Assembly (NCBI GenBank): GCA_019510465.1
Contig: JAEKKH010000149.1
Location: forward strand, 1 to 47,687
Reading direction: 5' to 3'
Origin: Burkholderiales bacterium
GTDB taxonomy: Bacteria; Pseudomonadota; Gammaproteobacteria; Burkholderiales; Burkholderiaceae_C
DNA: 47,687 bases
Under the pieces are notes generated by a model. That model had not been told where the DNA came from. It saw nothing but the letters and a program-made list of their open reading frames with translations, and made no database searches. Of this stretch, positions 41,302-47,687 are shown one piece after another. Numbering within the stretch: the stretch's first letter is position 1; each line of letters begins with the position of its first letter. A program made the translations under genes and the position numbers.

Positions 41302-41946
41302 ATGAGCATCGAAGTGGATCGGCACGGCAGGCGCACCGCCTGGCTCACGGCGCGTCTTTGCACGGTGCTGGGCGTCATGCCCAACGAAGCGCGCGACTGG
41401 TCCATCGCCGCCTTGACGCACGACGTCGGCAAGCTGGACCTGCCGCAGGAACTGCTCGCCAAGCCGGGGGCGCTCGACCCGGACGAGCGCGGCCTCGTGG
41501 AGCGACACTGCATCGCGGGCGCCAAGCGCATCATGGCGCACACGCGGCCGGACGGCGACGACACGACGACGGCGGCCATCGCCGTCGCCCTGTCCCATCA
41601 TGAGTGGTGGAACGGACGGGGCTATCCGTTCGGGCTCGCGGGCGCCGCGATCCCGCGCTGCGCGCGCGTCGTCGCCGCGGCGGACGTGCTGGACGCGCTC
41701 ACCAGCGTACGCGCCTACAAGGCCGCCTGGCCCCTGCAGGCCGCCGTCGACGAGATCCTGGCCCAGCGCGGCACGCACTTCGACCCCGAATGCGCCGACG
41801 CCGTGGAGGTCGTCGCGCGCACGCTGCCGGCCGACTGGCGCCGTACGGCCCAGGCCTGGGGGCTTCAGGTGACGCTCGAACTCGGCCGCCCGGCCAGGGT
41901 CGCGCTCGACGCCGTCTGGGCGGGTTCGCGTCGGGTGGCGGCGTGA
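41302..41946 (+). CDS. HD-GYP-type phosphodiesterase domain protein
   Basis: This 214-residue protein is essentially a bare HD-GYP domain. Metal and signature residues are present in order: an early His (His8), the HD pair in ALTHDVGKLDLP (40-41), HC in VERHCIAG (69), the His pair in ALSHHEWWNGRGYPFGLAG (99-100, GYP 107-109), and AADVLDALTSVRAYK. Such domains hydrolyse cyclic-di-GMP, a second messenger that represses motility and affects type IV pili. No receiver or sensor is attached. AGGACAGG precedes the ATG. It lies just upstream of the two winged-helix genes, but the GTAG motif between them implies a separate promoter. Confidence 0.85.
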   Translation: MSIEVDRHGRRTAWLTARLCTVLGVMPNEARDWSIAALTHDVGKLDLPQELLAKPGALDPDERGLVERHCIAGAKRIMAHTRPDGDDTTTAAIAVALSHHEWWNGRGYPFGLAGAAIPRCARVVAAADVLDALTSVRAYKAAWPLQAAVDEILAQRGTHFDPECADAVEVVARTLPADWRRTAQAWGLQVTLELGRPARVALDAVWAGSRRVAA

Positions 41947-41975
41947 AATAAGTTCCGGATGGGGTGGTGGGTCGT

Positions 41976-42025
41976 GTAGACACGTGTAGATATATCACTA
42001 CACAATGTCATCTACGCCACTACAC
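41976..42025. promoter_or_regulatory. GTAG-N8-CTAC motif with extra half-sites before the winged-helix genes
   Basis: GTAGATATATCACTAC at 41986-42001 is, on the minus strand, GTAGTGATATATCTAC, the same motif as at 38196 and 37454. A GTAG half-site lies exactly 10 bases upstream (41976), and CTAC half-sites follow at 42012 and 42020. Ten-base direct repeats are how OmpR-type winged helices usually bind, so autoregulation by the gene at 42037 is plausible. Confidence 0.65.
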
Positions 42026-42036
42026 GAGCCCGAGTC

Positions 42037-42435
42037 ATGTCCATTGTCGCGGTCCCCACGCCTCCTCGCGAGTCCACGCTGCCAGGCCATGTCGATGACT
42101 TGCCGACGCTCGCCCGCCACGAACCGGTCATCCGGTTCGCGCGCTGCGAACTTCGCACCGGCCGGCGCGAGCTGTTCGTCGACGGCGTCCGCCGGCGCCT
42201 CCAGTCCCGCCCCTTCGACCTGCTCGTCTATCTCGTGCAGAACGGCGACCGCGTGGTGACGAGCGAGGAACTGCTGTCGCAGGTCTGGGGGGACGCGCGC
42301 GTGCAGCGCTCGTCGCTGCCGGCCGCGATACTGCGCCTGCGACGCGCCCTGGGCTCGGACCACGAGGGCGTCATCCGCACGTATCAGCGCGTGGGATATC
42401 GATTCGTTGCGCCCGCCAGTTCGGCGTCGATGTAA
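42037..42435 (+). CDS. Stand-alone OmpR/CadC-type winged-helix protein 1
   Basis: The 132-residue protein consists of a Trans_reg_C winged helix (about 32-126): RFARCEL, RPFDLLVYLVQN, VTSEELLSQVWGDARVQRSSL, LRRALGS and the wing YQRVGYRFVAP. It has no receiver, no membrane segment and no sensor, so control must come from its amount, its partners or modification. It is 15 bases before a second gene with the same domain, so the two are a tandem duplicate and could form heterodimers. The start at 42037 follows the array of GTAG/CTAC half-sites. Confidence 0.85.
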   Translation: MSIVAVPTPPRESTLPGHVDDLPTLARHEPVIRFARCELRTGRRELFVDGVRRRLQSRPFDLLVYLVQNGDRVVTSEELLSQVWGDARVQRSSLPAAILRLRRALGSDHEGVIRTYQRVGYRFVAPASSASM

Positions 42436-42450
42436 CCGGAGCCCGATGCC

Positions 42451-43029
42451 ATGACCACCTGGAACATGCACCAACCCCTGGGCGCGAGGCCCCGCCTGCC
42501 CGGCGCCCCCGACGACGCCGAGGCCTTGTTCACCTCGCCGCCGCTTCCGGCGCCGGCCTCGGCCCTGCGCGCGCGCGGGCCGCGCGACGTCGCGTTCGGC
42601 CGATGCGAGGTGTCGGTGGCCCGGCGCGAAGTACTCGTCGACGGCCAGCTGCGCACGCTCCAGCCCCGCCCGTTCGACCTGCTGGTCTACCTGATCGAGC
42701 ATCGCCACCGGGTGGTCTCGACGGACGAGTTGCTCGATCACATCTGGAAGGACGAATTCGTCCAGCCCGGCTCGCTGGCCGCCGCGGTCATGCGCATCCG
42801 CAAGGCGCTCGCCGGCGCCGGCCACGAAGCCGGCGCGATCATCCGCACGCACCAGGGCATCGGCTATCGCTTCGTCGCCGCGCTCGACGACGATGCCCCG
42901 CGCGCTCCGTCCGCCCACGCCGATCAGGCCGCCAGTGCCGGACGTGCGCCGTCCACTTCGGCCGTCTGTCGCTCCTCCCAGGCGCGCTCGATCGCCATGA
43001 ACTCGGTGATCGTCGACTCGAGCACCTGA
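42451..43029 (+). CDS. Stand-alone OmpR/CadC-type winged-helix protein 2
   Basis: The winged helix of this 192-residue protein lies at about 47-150 (VAFGRCEVSVARREVLVDG, RPFDLLVYLIEH, STDELLDHIWKDEFV, THQGIGYRFVAAL). It follows a Pro/Ala-rich 45-residue arm. The last 36 residues lie over the minus-strand gene ending at 42924 (a 106-base overlap of convergent genes) and show no conserved feature. GGAG nine bases before the ATG supports the start. Co-transcription with the preceding paralogue is likely. Confidence 0.83.
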   Translation: MTTWNMHQPLGARPRLPGAPDDAEALFTSPPLPAPASALRARGPRDVAFGRCEVSVARREVLVDGQLRTLQPRPFDLLVYLIEHRHRVVSTDELLDHIWKDEFVQPGSLAAAVMRIRKALAGAGHEAGAIIRTHQGIGYRFVAALDDDAPRAPSAHADQAASAGRAPSTSAVCRSSQARSIAMNSVIVDSST

Positions 43030-43610
43030 ACCTCCGCGGGCCGCACGGCCTGCCACGGCGTCTCGGCGGCGATCGCGCACCCGTGGACGACGCGCAGCAC
43101 GCGCTCGATGCGCTCCAGGAGCACGACGATGCCGTGTTCGCAGAGTTCATCCATCAAGCGGCTCAGCACCCGGGCCGCGTCCTGCAGCACCTGGGGCGAC
43201 AGGCGCTCGATGCCGATGGCCCCGTGCCGCGCCAGCGAGCGATCGACGAGGGCGATCGACGGCCAGATCGCGGGTGCCGCGGGGTGGCAATCGAGGATCC
43301 TGCGCATGCTCTGGCGCGCCTCGCGCAGCCGGTCCGCCGCCATGGGAGCGAGCCGCCCCGCCGGCGCGGCCCCGGATCGCGGCGCCGACGACGACCCACG
43401 CCGCTTCGCCGCGGCGGTCGTCGCCGCCGGATCGCCCGCCGTGCGCGCCGGGACGCCGCCCCCCGATCTCACGGCGCCGACGAGGCGCCTGAGCTGATCG
43501 CGCAACCGGCTCGATGACCCCAGGAGCCTGGACAGGACGGGGCTGCGGGACGGGCCCCCGGCGAGGGCGGCGGATTCGATGGGCATGGGATTCTCGAACG
43601 GTGAGCGCAT
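42924..43610 (-). CDS. Conserved protein of unknown function, paralogue of the gene at 37520
   Basis: The 228-residue protein has a low-complexity basic N-terminal half and a helical core (about 103-210) that aligns with the plus-strand protein at 37520. Common elements are RILD, WPSIAL, VLQDAARVLSRLMDELCEHG, IVVLLERIERVLR, HG and a terminal S-x-T-x-F/Y helix. It has no signal peptide or metal motif. Start at 43610; an in-frame ATG at 43586 is an alternative, and neither has a good ribosome site. It ends inside the tail of the winged-helix gene on the other strand. The two paralogues flank the regulator cluster, suggesting a shared job. Confidence 0.65.
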   Translation of the reverse strand: MRSPFENPMPIESAALAGGPSRSPVLSRLLGSSSRLRDQLRRLVGAVRSGGGVPARTAGDPAATTAAAKRRGSSSAPRSGAAPAGRLAPMAADRLREARQSMRRILDCHPAAPAIWPSIALVDRSLARHGAIGIERLSPQVLQDAARVLSRLMDELCEHGIVVLLERIERVLRVVHGCAIAAETPWQAVRPAEVQVLESTITEFMAIERAWEERQTAEVDGARPALAA

Positions 43611-43768
43611 GCGCGGGACGGACGCCGTCTCGCTGTCGCCCGAGATTAGCGATGGCGCGACTCGAGGTCATGACGCCGTCGCGATCATTCGATGACCGCG
43701 ACCGCAGGCCGCGGCCAGATGCGCGCGCCACGCATCGTTGCATCGGGCAGGCATGGGCCTTGCGTGGC

Positions 43769-43803
43769 TTGTATGCAAAGGACGCATCCAAGCGTCGTAT
43801 GCA
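43769..43803 (+). promoter_or_regulatory. Candidate GntR/FCD operator pair
   Basis: TTGTATGCAA at 43769-43778 closely resembles TTGTATACAA, the dyad often bound by FadR-subfamily GntR proteins. The core GTATGCA recurs at 43797-43803, 26 bases downstream, overlapping the proposed start codon of the GntR gene. Autoregulation of the transporter operon is an inference. Confidence 0.4.
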
Positions 43804-44647
43804 CCACGACAGGGCCCCGGGCCCCAACCCGCGCATGCCGAGCACCACATCCGTTCCCGATCGTTCCAGCGCGCCGCAGATCGCCAGCCAGGTCGTCGAC
43901 GCCATCCTGTGCGGGCGCATCGCGCCGGGACAGCGCCTGGGCGAGCAGGAGCTGGCCGACGTCTTCGGCGTGAGCCGCACGCTGGTGCGCGAAGCGATGG
44001 CGCGACTGTCCGCGCGCGGCATGGTGGAAGTCAGCAGCCGGCGCGGCTGGTTCGTGGTGCAGCCGTCGCGCGCGGAAGCCGCCGAAGCGTTCTCCGCGCG
44101 CATCGCGATCGAGACGGGGATGCTCGGTTCGCTGGACAAGCCGCTGGCGCGCAGCAAGCTTGCGCGCCTGAAGGCGCACCACAAGGCCGAACAGGCGGCC
44201 ATCGCGGCCGGCGACGCGGGCAACCGCAGCTTTCTTCTCGGCGACTTCCACGTGTGCCTGGCCGAATGCGTGAGCGGCCCGCTGCTGGCCGACATCCTGC
44301 GCGACCTGACGGCGCGCACCACGCTGGTGGCCACGTTGTTCCAGTCGACCCACGATGCCGCGCTGTCCTGCAGCGAGCACCTGGCGATCGTCGCCGCGCT
44401 CGAACGCGGCGACGCCGCCGCGGCAGCCGAACTGCTGCGCGCGCACATCGGCGCCGTCGCCGCCGCCCTCGGCCCTTCGGCGCCGCGGGCCGATCCGCTC
44501 GCCCCCTTGCGCAAGGCCCTGCAGCCTCGCGCGCCCGACGCGCCGCCCACGCGCGCGTCACGCGGCGCGCGACGGCTGTTCACGGACCTGCTCTCCCCTC
44601 ACCCGCCCGCAACACGCGCGCCGCACCGGCGCCTCAAGGAGAACTGA
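43799..44647 (+). CDS. GntR-family (FCD subfamily) transcriptional regulator
   Basis: The 282-residue protein (270 if it starts at the ATG at 43835) has a GntR winged helix (about 25-90: IASQVVDAILCGRIAPGQRLGEQELADVFGVSRTLVREAM, given in parts, RLSARGMVEV, RGWFV). An FCD ligand domain follows (about 95-230) with HVCLAECVSG, then SEHLAIVAALERGD, the usual metal-binding histidines. A 50-residue Pro/Arg-rich tail is non-conserved. The TGA stop directly abuts the ATG of the periplasmic binding protein gene, so the regulator is co-transcribed with the transporter. FCD regulators respond to small carboxylates or amino acids, so the transported ligand may be the inducer. Confidence 0.87.
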   Translation: MHHDRAPGPNPRMPSTTSVPDRSSAPQIASQVVDAILCGRIAPGQRLGEQELADVFGVSRTLVREAMARLSARGMVEVSSRRGWFVVQPSRAEAAEAFSARIAIETGMLGSLDKPLARSKLARLKAHHKAEQAAIAAGDAGNRSFLLGDFHVCLAECVSGPLLADILRDLTARTTLVATLFQSTHDAALSCSEHLAIVAALERGDAAAAAELLRAHIGAVAAALGPSAPRADPLAPLRKALQPRAPDAPPTRASRGARRLFTDLLSPHPPATRAPHRRLKEN

Positions 44648-45442
44648 ATGAGCCTGCAACGACGTCCCCTGTTCGCACTGGTGCTGGCCGGGCTCGGCGT
44701 GTTCGGCGCCTCCCCGGCCTTCGCGGACAGCGCGCTCGACACCATCCTCGCCAAGCGGTCCATCGCCATCGCGATCCCCACCGATTTCCCGCCCTACGGC
44801 TTCGTCGGCACCGACATGGCGCCGCAGGGGCTGGATGTCGACATGGCACGCCTCATCGCGGCCAGGCTCGGGGCGACGGTCGAACTCGTGCCGGTCACCA
44901 GCGCCAACCGCATCGCCTACCTGCAGACGCACAAGGCCGACCTCGTGATCTCGACGCTGGGCAAGAACCCCGAGCGCGAGAAGGTGATTGATTTCACCGC
45001 CGCCTATTCGCCTTTCTTCCAGGCCGTGTTCGCGCCCCGGGCGATGGTCCTGAAGTCGCCGGCCGAGCTGGCCGGCAAGTCGATCGGCGTCACGCGCGGC
45101 GCGATCGAGGACATGGAATTGACGAAGATCGCGCCCGCCGGCGCGGACATCAAGCGCTTCGAGGACAACAACGCCACGGTCTCGGCCTTCGTGTCCGGCC
45201 AGGTGCAGGTGATCGCCACCGGCGCGTCCGTGGCCGGCAACATGATGGCGCGCAATCCGCAACTGGGCGCGGAGTTCAAGCTGCTGCTCAAGGACTCGCC
45301 GAACTTCATCGGCATCGCCAAGGGCGACGACAAGCTGCGGCTGAAGGTCAACGAGATCATCGCGTCGGCCCGGACCAGCGGCGAGATCGACAAGCTGTGC
45401 GTCAAGTGGCTGGGCCGCCCGGCCGGCGACCTGCCGAACTGA
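44648..45442 (+). CDS. Periplasmic amino-acid-type solute-binding protein (family 3)
   Basis: The 264-residue protein has a signal peptide (LVLAGLGVFGASPAFA). The family 3 fold is shown by AIAIPTDFPPYGFVGTD, GLDVDMARLIAARLGATVELVPV, RIAYLQTHKADLVISTLG and the hinge region SIGVTRGAIEDM. It delivers a polar amino acid or a related compound to the permeases encoded next. The exact ligand cannot be told from sequence. AAGGAG lies just before the start, overlapping the end of the gntR gene, and there are no bases between the two reading frames. Confidence 0.92.
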   Translation: MSLQRRPLFALVLAGLGVFGASPAFADSALDTILAKRSIAIAIPTDFPPYGFVGTDMAPQGLDVDMARLIAARLGATVELVPVTSANRIAYLQTHKADLVISTLGKNPEREKVIDFTAAYSPFFQAVFAPRAMVLKSPAELAGKSIGVTRGAIEDMELTKIAPAGADIKRFEDNNATVSAFVSGQVQVIATGASVAGNMMARNPQLGAEFKLLLKDSPNFIGIAKGDDKLRLKVNEIIASARTSGEIDKLCVKWLGRPAGDLPN

Positions 45443-45468
45443 AGCGAACCGGCACGAGGAACCAGGCC

Positions 45469-46146
45469 ATGGTGCAGCTCGACTTCGCCGCCGTCCTCGC
45501 CGACTGGCCCCTGCTCCTGCGCGGGGCGGCGCTGACCCTGGCGCTGACGGCGGTCGCCGCGGTGCTGGGCGTGGGTGCGGGCATCGCCTGTGCGCGCGCG
45601 CGCACGCACGGCCCCCCGGCGGTGCGCGCGCTGGCGGCCGGGTACGTGGAGCTGGTGCGCAACACGCCCTTCATCGTGCAGCTGTTCTTCATCTACTTCG
45701 GGCTGCCGAGCCTGGGGCTGCGGCTGTCCTCGGAGACCGCGTCCATCATCGCGATGACGCTCAACCTCGGGGCCTATGCCGCGGAGATCGTGCGCGCCGG
45801 CATCGACGCGACGCCACCCGGCCAGCTGGAGGCCGCGCGCAGCCTGGCGATGACGGAGCGCCAAGTCTTCCTGCGGGTCGTGCTGCCGCCGTCGCTGGGG
45901 CGCGTCTGGCCCGCGATGGTCAGCCAGGTCGTCATCGTCATGCTGGGCTCGGCGGTCTGCGGGCAGATCGCGGCGCAGGAACTCAGCTATTCCGCGAGCC
46001 TGATCATGAGCCGCAACTTCCGCTCGTTCGAGGCCAACTTCGTCGCGGCCGGGTTGTACCTGGCGATGGCGGTGCTGCTGCGGCAGGCCCTCGCATGGGC
46101 CGGGCCGCGGTGGCTGTTCGGGCGCATCGCGCCGACGGGGAGATGA
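45469..46146 (+). CDS. Amino acid ABC transporter permease (HisM/GlnP type), first subunit
   Basis: The 225-residue inner-membrane protein has about five membrane segments. It has the HisMQ-type features ELVRNTPFIVQLFFIYFGLP and the cytoplasmic coupling loop YAAEIVRAGIDATPPGQLEAA followed by SLAMTERQ. The ATG at 45469 is chosen because the membrane domain begins soon after. It follows the binding protein by 26 bases and is separated from the second permease by one base. Confidence 0.92.
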   Translation: MVQLDFAAVLADWPLLLRGAALTLALTAVAAVLGVGAGIACARARTHGPPAVRALAAGYVELVRNTPFIVQLFFIYFGLPSLGLRLSSETASIIAMTLNLGAYAAEIVRAGIDATPPGQLEAARSLAMTERQVFLRVVLPPSLGRVWPAMVSQVVIVMLGSAVCGQIAAQELSYSASLIMSRNFRSFEANFVAAGLYLAMAVLLRQALAWAGPRWLFGRIAPTGR

Positions 46147-46147
46147 C

Positions 46148-46798
46148 GTGATCGAGTTCTCCGTCTGGCAGATCCTGGGCAACCTGCTCCTGGCGGCACG
46201 CTGGACCGTGGCCCTGTCGCTTCTCGCGTTCGTCGGCGGCGGGCTCGTCGGCCTGTCGCTGCTGGTGACGCGGCTGCGCGGCTGGCCCGGCGCCGCGACG
46301 GCCGTGTCTGCCTACGTGCACGTCTTCCAGGGAACGCCGCTCCTGATCCAGCTGTTCCTCGCCTACTTCGGCCTCGGGCTGTTCGGCATCGACGTGTCGC
46401 CGTGGGTGGCGGCCGGCGGCGCCCTGACGCTGTACGCCAGCGCCTACCTGGCCGAGATCTGGCGCGGCTGCGTGCAGGCCGTCCCGCGCGGCCAGTGGGA
46501 GGCCGCCGACAGCCTGGCCCTGAACTTCGGCGAGAAGCTGCGGCACGTCATCGCGCCGCAGGCCCTGCGAATCGCCGTGGCGCCCACCGTCGGCTTCCTG
46601 GTGCAGGTGATCAAGGGCACCGCGCTGGCCTCCATCATCGGCTTCGTCGAGCTCACCAAGACGGGCACGATGATCACCAACGCCACCTTCCGCCCATTCA
46701 CCGTCTATGCCTGCGTCGCGCTGATGTACTTCGCGCTGTGCTGGCCCGTCTCCGCATTCAGCAGGCGACTCGAGAGGAGCATGCGCCGTGACCATTGA
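46148..46798 (+). CDS. Amino acid ABC transporter permease (HisQ/GlnP type), second subunit
   Basis: The 216-residue inner-membrane protein has about five membrane segments, the block HVFQGTPLLIQLFLAYFGLG and the coupling loop YLAEIWRGCVQAVPRGQWEAA. It forms a heterodimeric channel with the preceding permease. The GTG start at 46148 lies one base after the previous stop. The end overlaps the start of the ATPase gene by 11 bases. Confidence 0.92.
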   Translation: MIEFSVWQILGNLLLAARWTVALSLLAFVGGGLVGLSLLVTRLRGWPGAATAVSAYVHVFQGTPLLIQLFLAYFGLGLFGIDVSPWVAAGGALTLYASAYLAEIWRGCVQAVPRGQWEAADSLALNFGEKLRHVIAPQALRIAVAPTVGFLVQVIKGTALASIIGFVELTKTGTMITNATFRPFTVYACVALMYFALCWPVSAFSRRLERSMRRDH

Positions 46799-47537
46799 AA
46801 CCCCGTTCGCCATCGTCGACATCCGCCAGCTGCGCAAGCGCTTCGGCAGCAACGAGGTGCTCAAGGGCATCGACCTCGATGTCCGGCGCGGCGAGGTGAT
46901 CGCCATCATCGGCAAGAGCGGCTCCGGCAAGAGCACGCTGCTGCGGTGCATCAACGGCCTCGAGGAGTTCCAGGACGGCACGCTGCTCGTGGACGGCCAG
47001 CCGCTGAAGCACGGCGACGCGAAGGCGATGCGCGAGTTGCGCCAGCACGTGGGCATGATCTTCCAGGGCTTCAACCTGTTCCCGCACCTGAGCGTGGGCC
47101 GCAACGTGATGCTCGCGCCCACGCTCGTGCAGAAGGCGAACGCGGCCGAGGTCGACGCCACGGCCCGGCGCCTGCTGGCGCGCGTGGGGCTGGCCGAGAA
47201 GTTCGAGGCCTGGCCCGACCAGCTCTCGGGCGGCCAGCAGCAGCGCGTCGCGATCGCCCGCGCGCTCGCGATGCAGCCCAGCGTGCTGCTTTGCGACGAG
47301 ATCACCTCCGCGCTCGATCCGGAGCTGGTGGGCGAGGTGCTCAAGGTGGTGGAGAGCCTGGCCGACGAGGGCATGACGCTGCTGATGGTGACGCACGAGA
47401 TGGGCTTCGCCCGCAAGGTCAGCGACCGCGTCGTGTTCATGCACGCCGGTCGCATCCACGAGATCGGGCCGCCGGAGGAGATCTTCGGCGCGCCACGCAC
47501 GCCGGAGCTGCAGCAGTTCCTCTCCAGCCTGCACTAG
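46788..47537 (+). CDS. Amino acid ABC transporter ATP-binding protein (GlnQ/HisP type)
   Basis: The 249-residue ATPase has Walker A GKSGSGKST, the Q-loop in GMIFQGFNLFPHLSV, the ABC signature LSGGQQQR, Walker B with the catalytic Glu in LLCDEITSALDPE, and the switch His in MVTHEM. Walker B has Ile where most members have Pro (DEPTS), a known variation in part of the family. It starts with GTG at 46788 inside the end of the permease gene, so translation is coupled. Its stop TAG shares CTAG with the convergent esterase-like gene. Confidence 0.95.
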   Translation: MTIETPFAIVDIRQLRKRFGSNEVLKGIDLDVRRGEVIAIIGKSGSGKSTLLRCINGLEEFQDGTLLVDGQPLKHGDAKAMRELRQHVGMIFQGFNLFPHLSVGRNVMLAPTLVQKANAAEVDATARRLLARVGLAEKFEAWPDQLSGGQQQRVAIARALAMQPSVLLCDEITSALDPELVGEVLKVVESLADEGMTLLMVTHEMGFARKVSDRVVFMHAGRIHEIGPPEEIFGAPRTPELQQFLSSLH

Positions 47538-47687
47538 GACGGGTCCGGGGGCGCTGCACGCCACTGCGGCAGCAGCGCCTCGATCGCCGTGCCGAGCCGG
47601 CGCGCGATCGACGCATGGTCGGCGCGGGACGGATGCCAGTTGCATGCGTCGAGCGCGAGCGGGCCCAGCGCCAGCACGTCGCCCACG
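47534..47687 (-). CDS. C-terminal fragment of an SGNH/CE2-like esterase (5' end outside window)
   Basis: The minus strand is open from the window edge to a TAG at 47536-47534 and encodes 50 residues ending RAAPPDPS. LDACNWHPSRADHASIARRL resembles the C-terminal catalytic block of SGNH hydrolases of the carbohydrate esterase family 2 kind, where the His in HPS completes the triad. The rest of the gene lies outside the window, so this is a family-level guess. Confidence 0.5.
   Translation of the reverse strand, partial: VGDVLALGPLALDACNWHPSRADHASIARRLGTAIEALLPQWRAAPPDPS

Overview
The window is very GC-rich, densely packed, and looks like a chromosomal segment of a betaproteobacterium of the order Burkholderiales, perhaps of the Rubrivivax/Leptothrix/Roseateles kind. 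That placement is an inference from base composition, gene content (FNR, HemN, NnrS, DUF6502, PilY1-type pili) and protein style. No rRNA, tRNA, CRISPR array, insertion sequence or phage gene is visible. No gene-free stretch exceeds about 290 bases.

Region 1 (1-8028) is an anaerobic/nitrogen-oxide island. It holds the end of fnr, hemN, a short carbamoyltransferase-like protein, a second Crp/Fnr regulator lacking the iron-sulfur cysteine, an OmpR-type response regulator with a PAS-GAF hybrid kinase, and an NnrS membrane protein. Three FNR-type palindromes (TTG-N8-CAA) sit in front of hemN, the carbamoyltransferase-like gene and nnrS. For hemN and nnrS the palindrome centre lies exactly 41.5 bases before the ATG, with a -10-like hexamer at -12 to -7. 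This predicts leaderless, FNR-activated mRNAs.

Region 2 (8197-12281) holds a DUF6502 gene with a -10 box abutting its start, a small zinc-ribbon-like protein, a membrane-anchored coiled-coil protein and a lipoprotein acid phosphatase ending in autotransporter-type beta repeats.

Region 3 (12510-29545) is a sensory block. It has an unusual regulator with the DNA-binding domain before the receiver domain, a chemoreceptor, and a five-gene minus-strand operon (22780 to 14903) of three kinases, one receiver and one orphan sugar-binding protein that overlaps its neighbouring kinase gene. A divergent TonB-dependent receptor and a large TPR/PAS/HPt hybrid kinase follow.

Region 4 (29562-43610) is a type IV pilus minor-pilin operon in the order pilE, fimT, pilV, pilW, pilX, pilY1, tonB-like. 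Beside it are a NarL-type regulator and its likely kinase, an orphan pseudopilin, an HD-GYP protein, two tandem stand-alone winged-helix proteins, and two paralogous proteins of unknown function. A 16-base motif (GTAG-N8-CTAC with an AT-rich core) occurs in the promoter regions of the pil operon, the NarL-type regulator and the winged-helix genes. It suggests one regulon joining pili, two-component signalling and perhaps cyclic-di-GMP turnover.

Region 5 (43769-47687) is a GntR/FCD regulator immediately followed by a complete polar amino acid ABC importer. It ends in the cut-off C-terminus of a minus-strand SGNH-type esterase.
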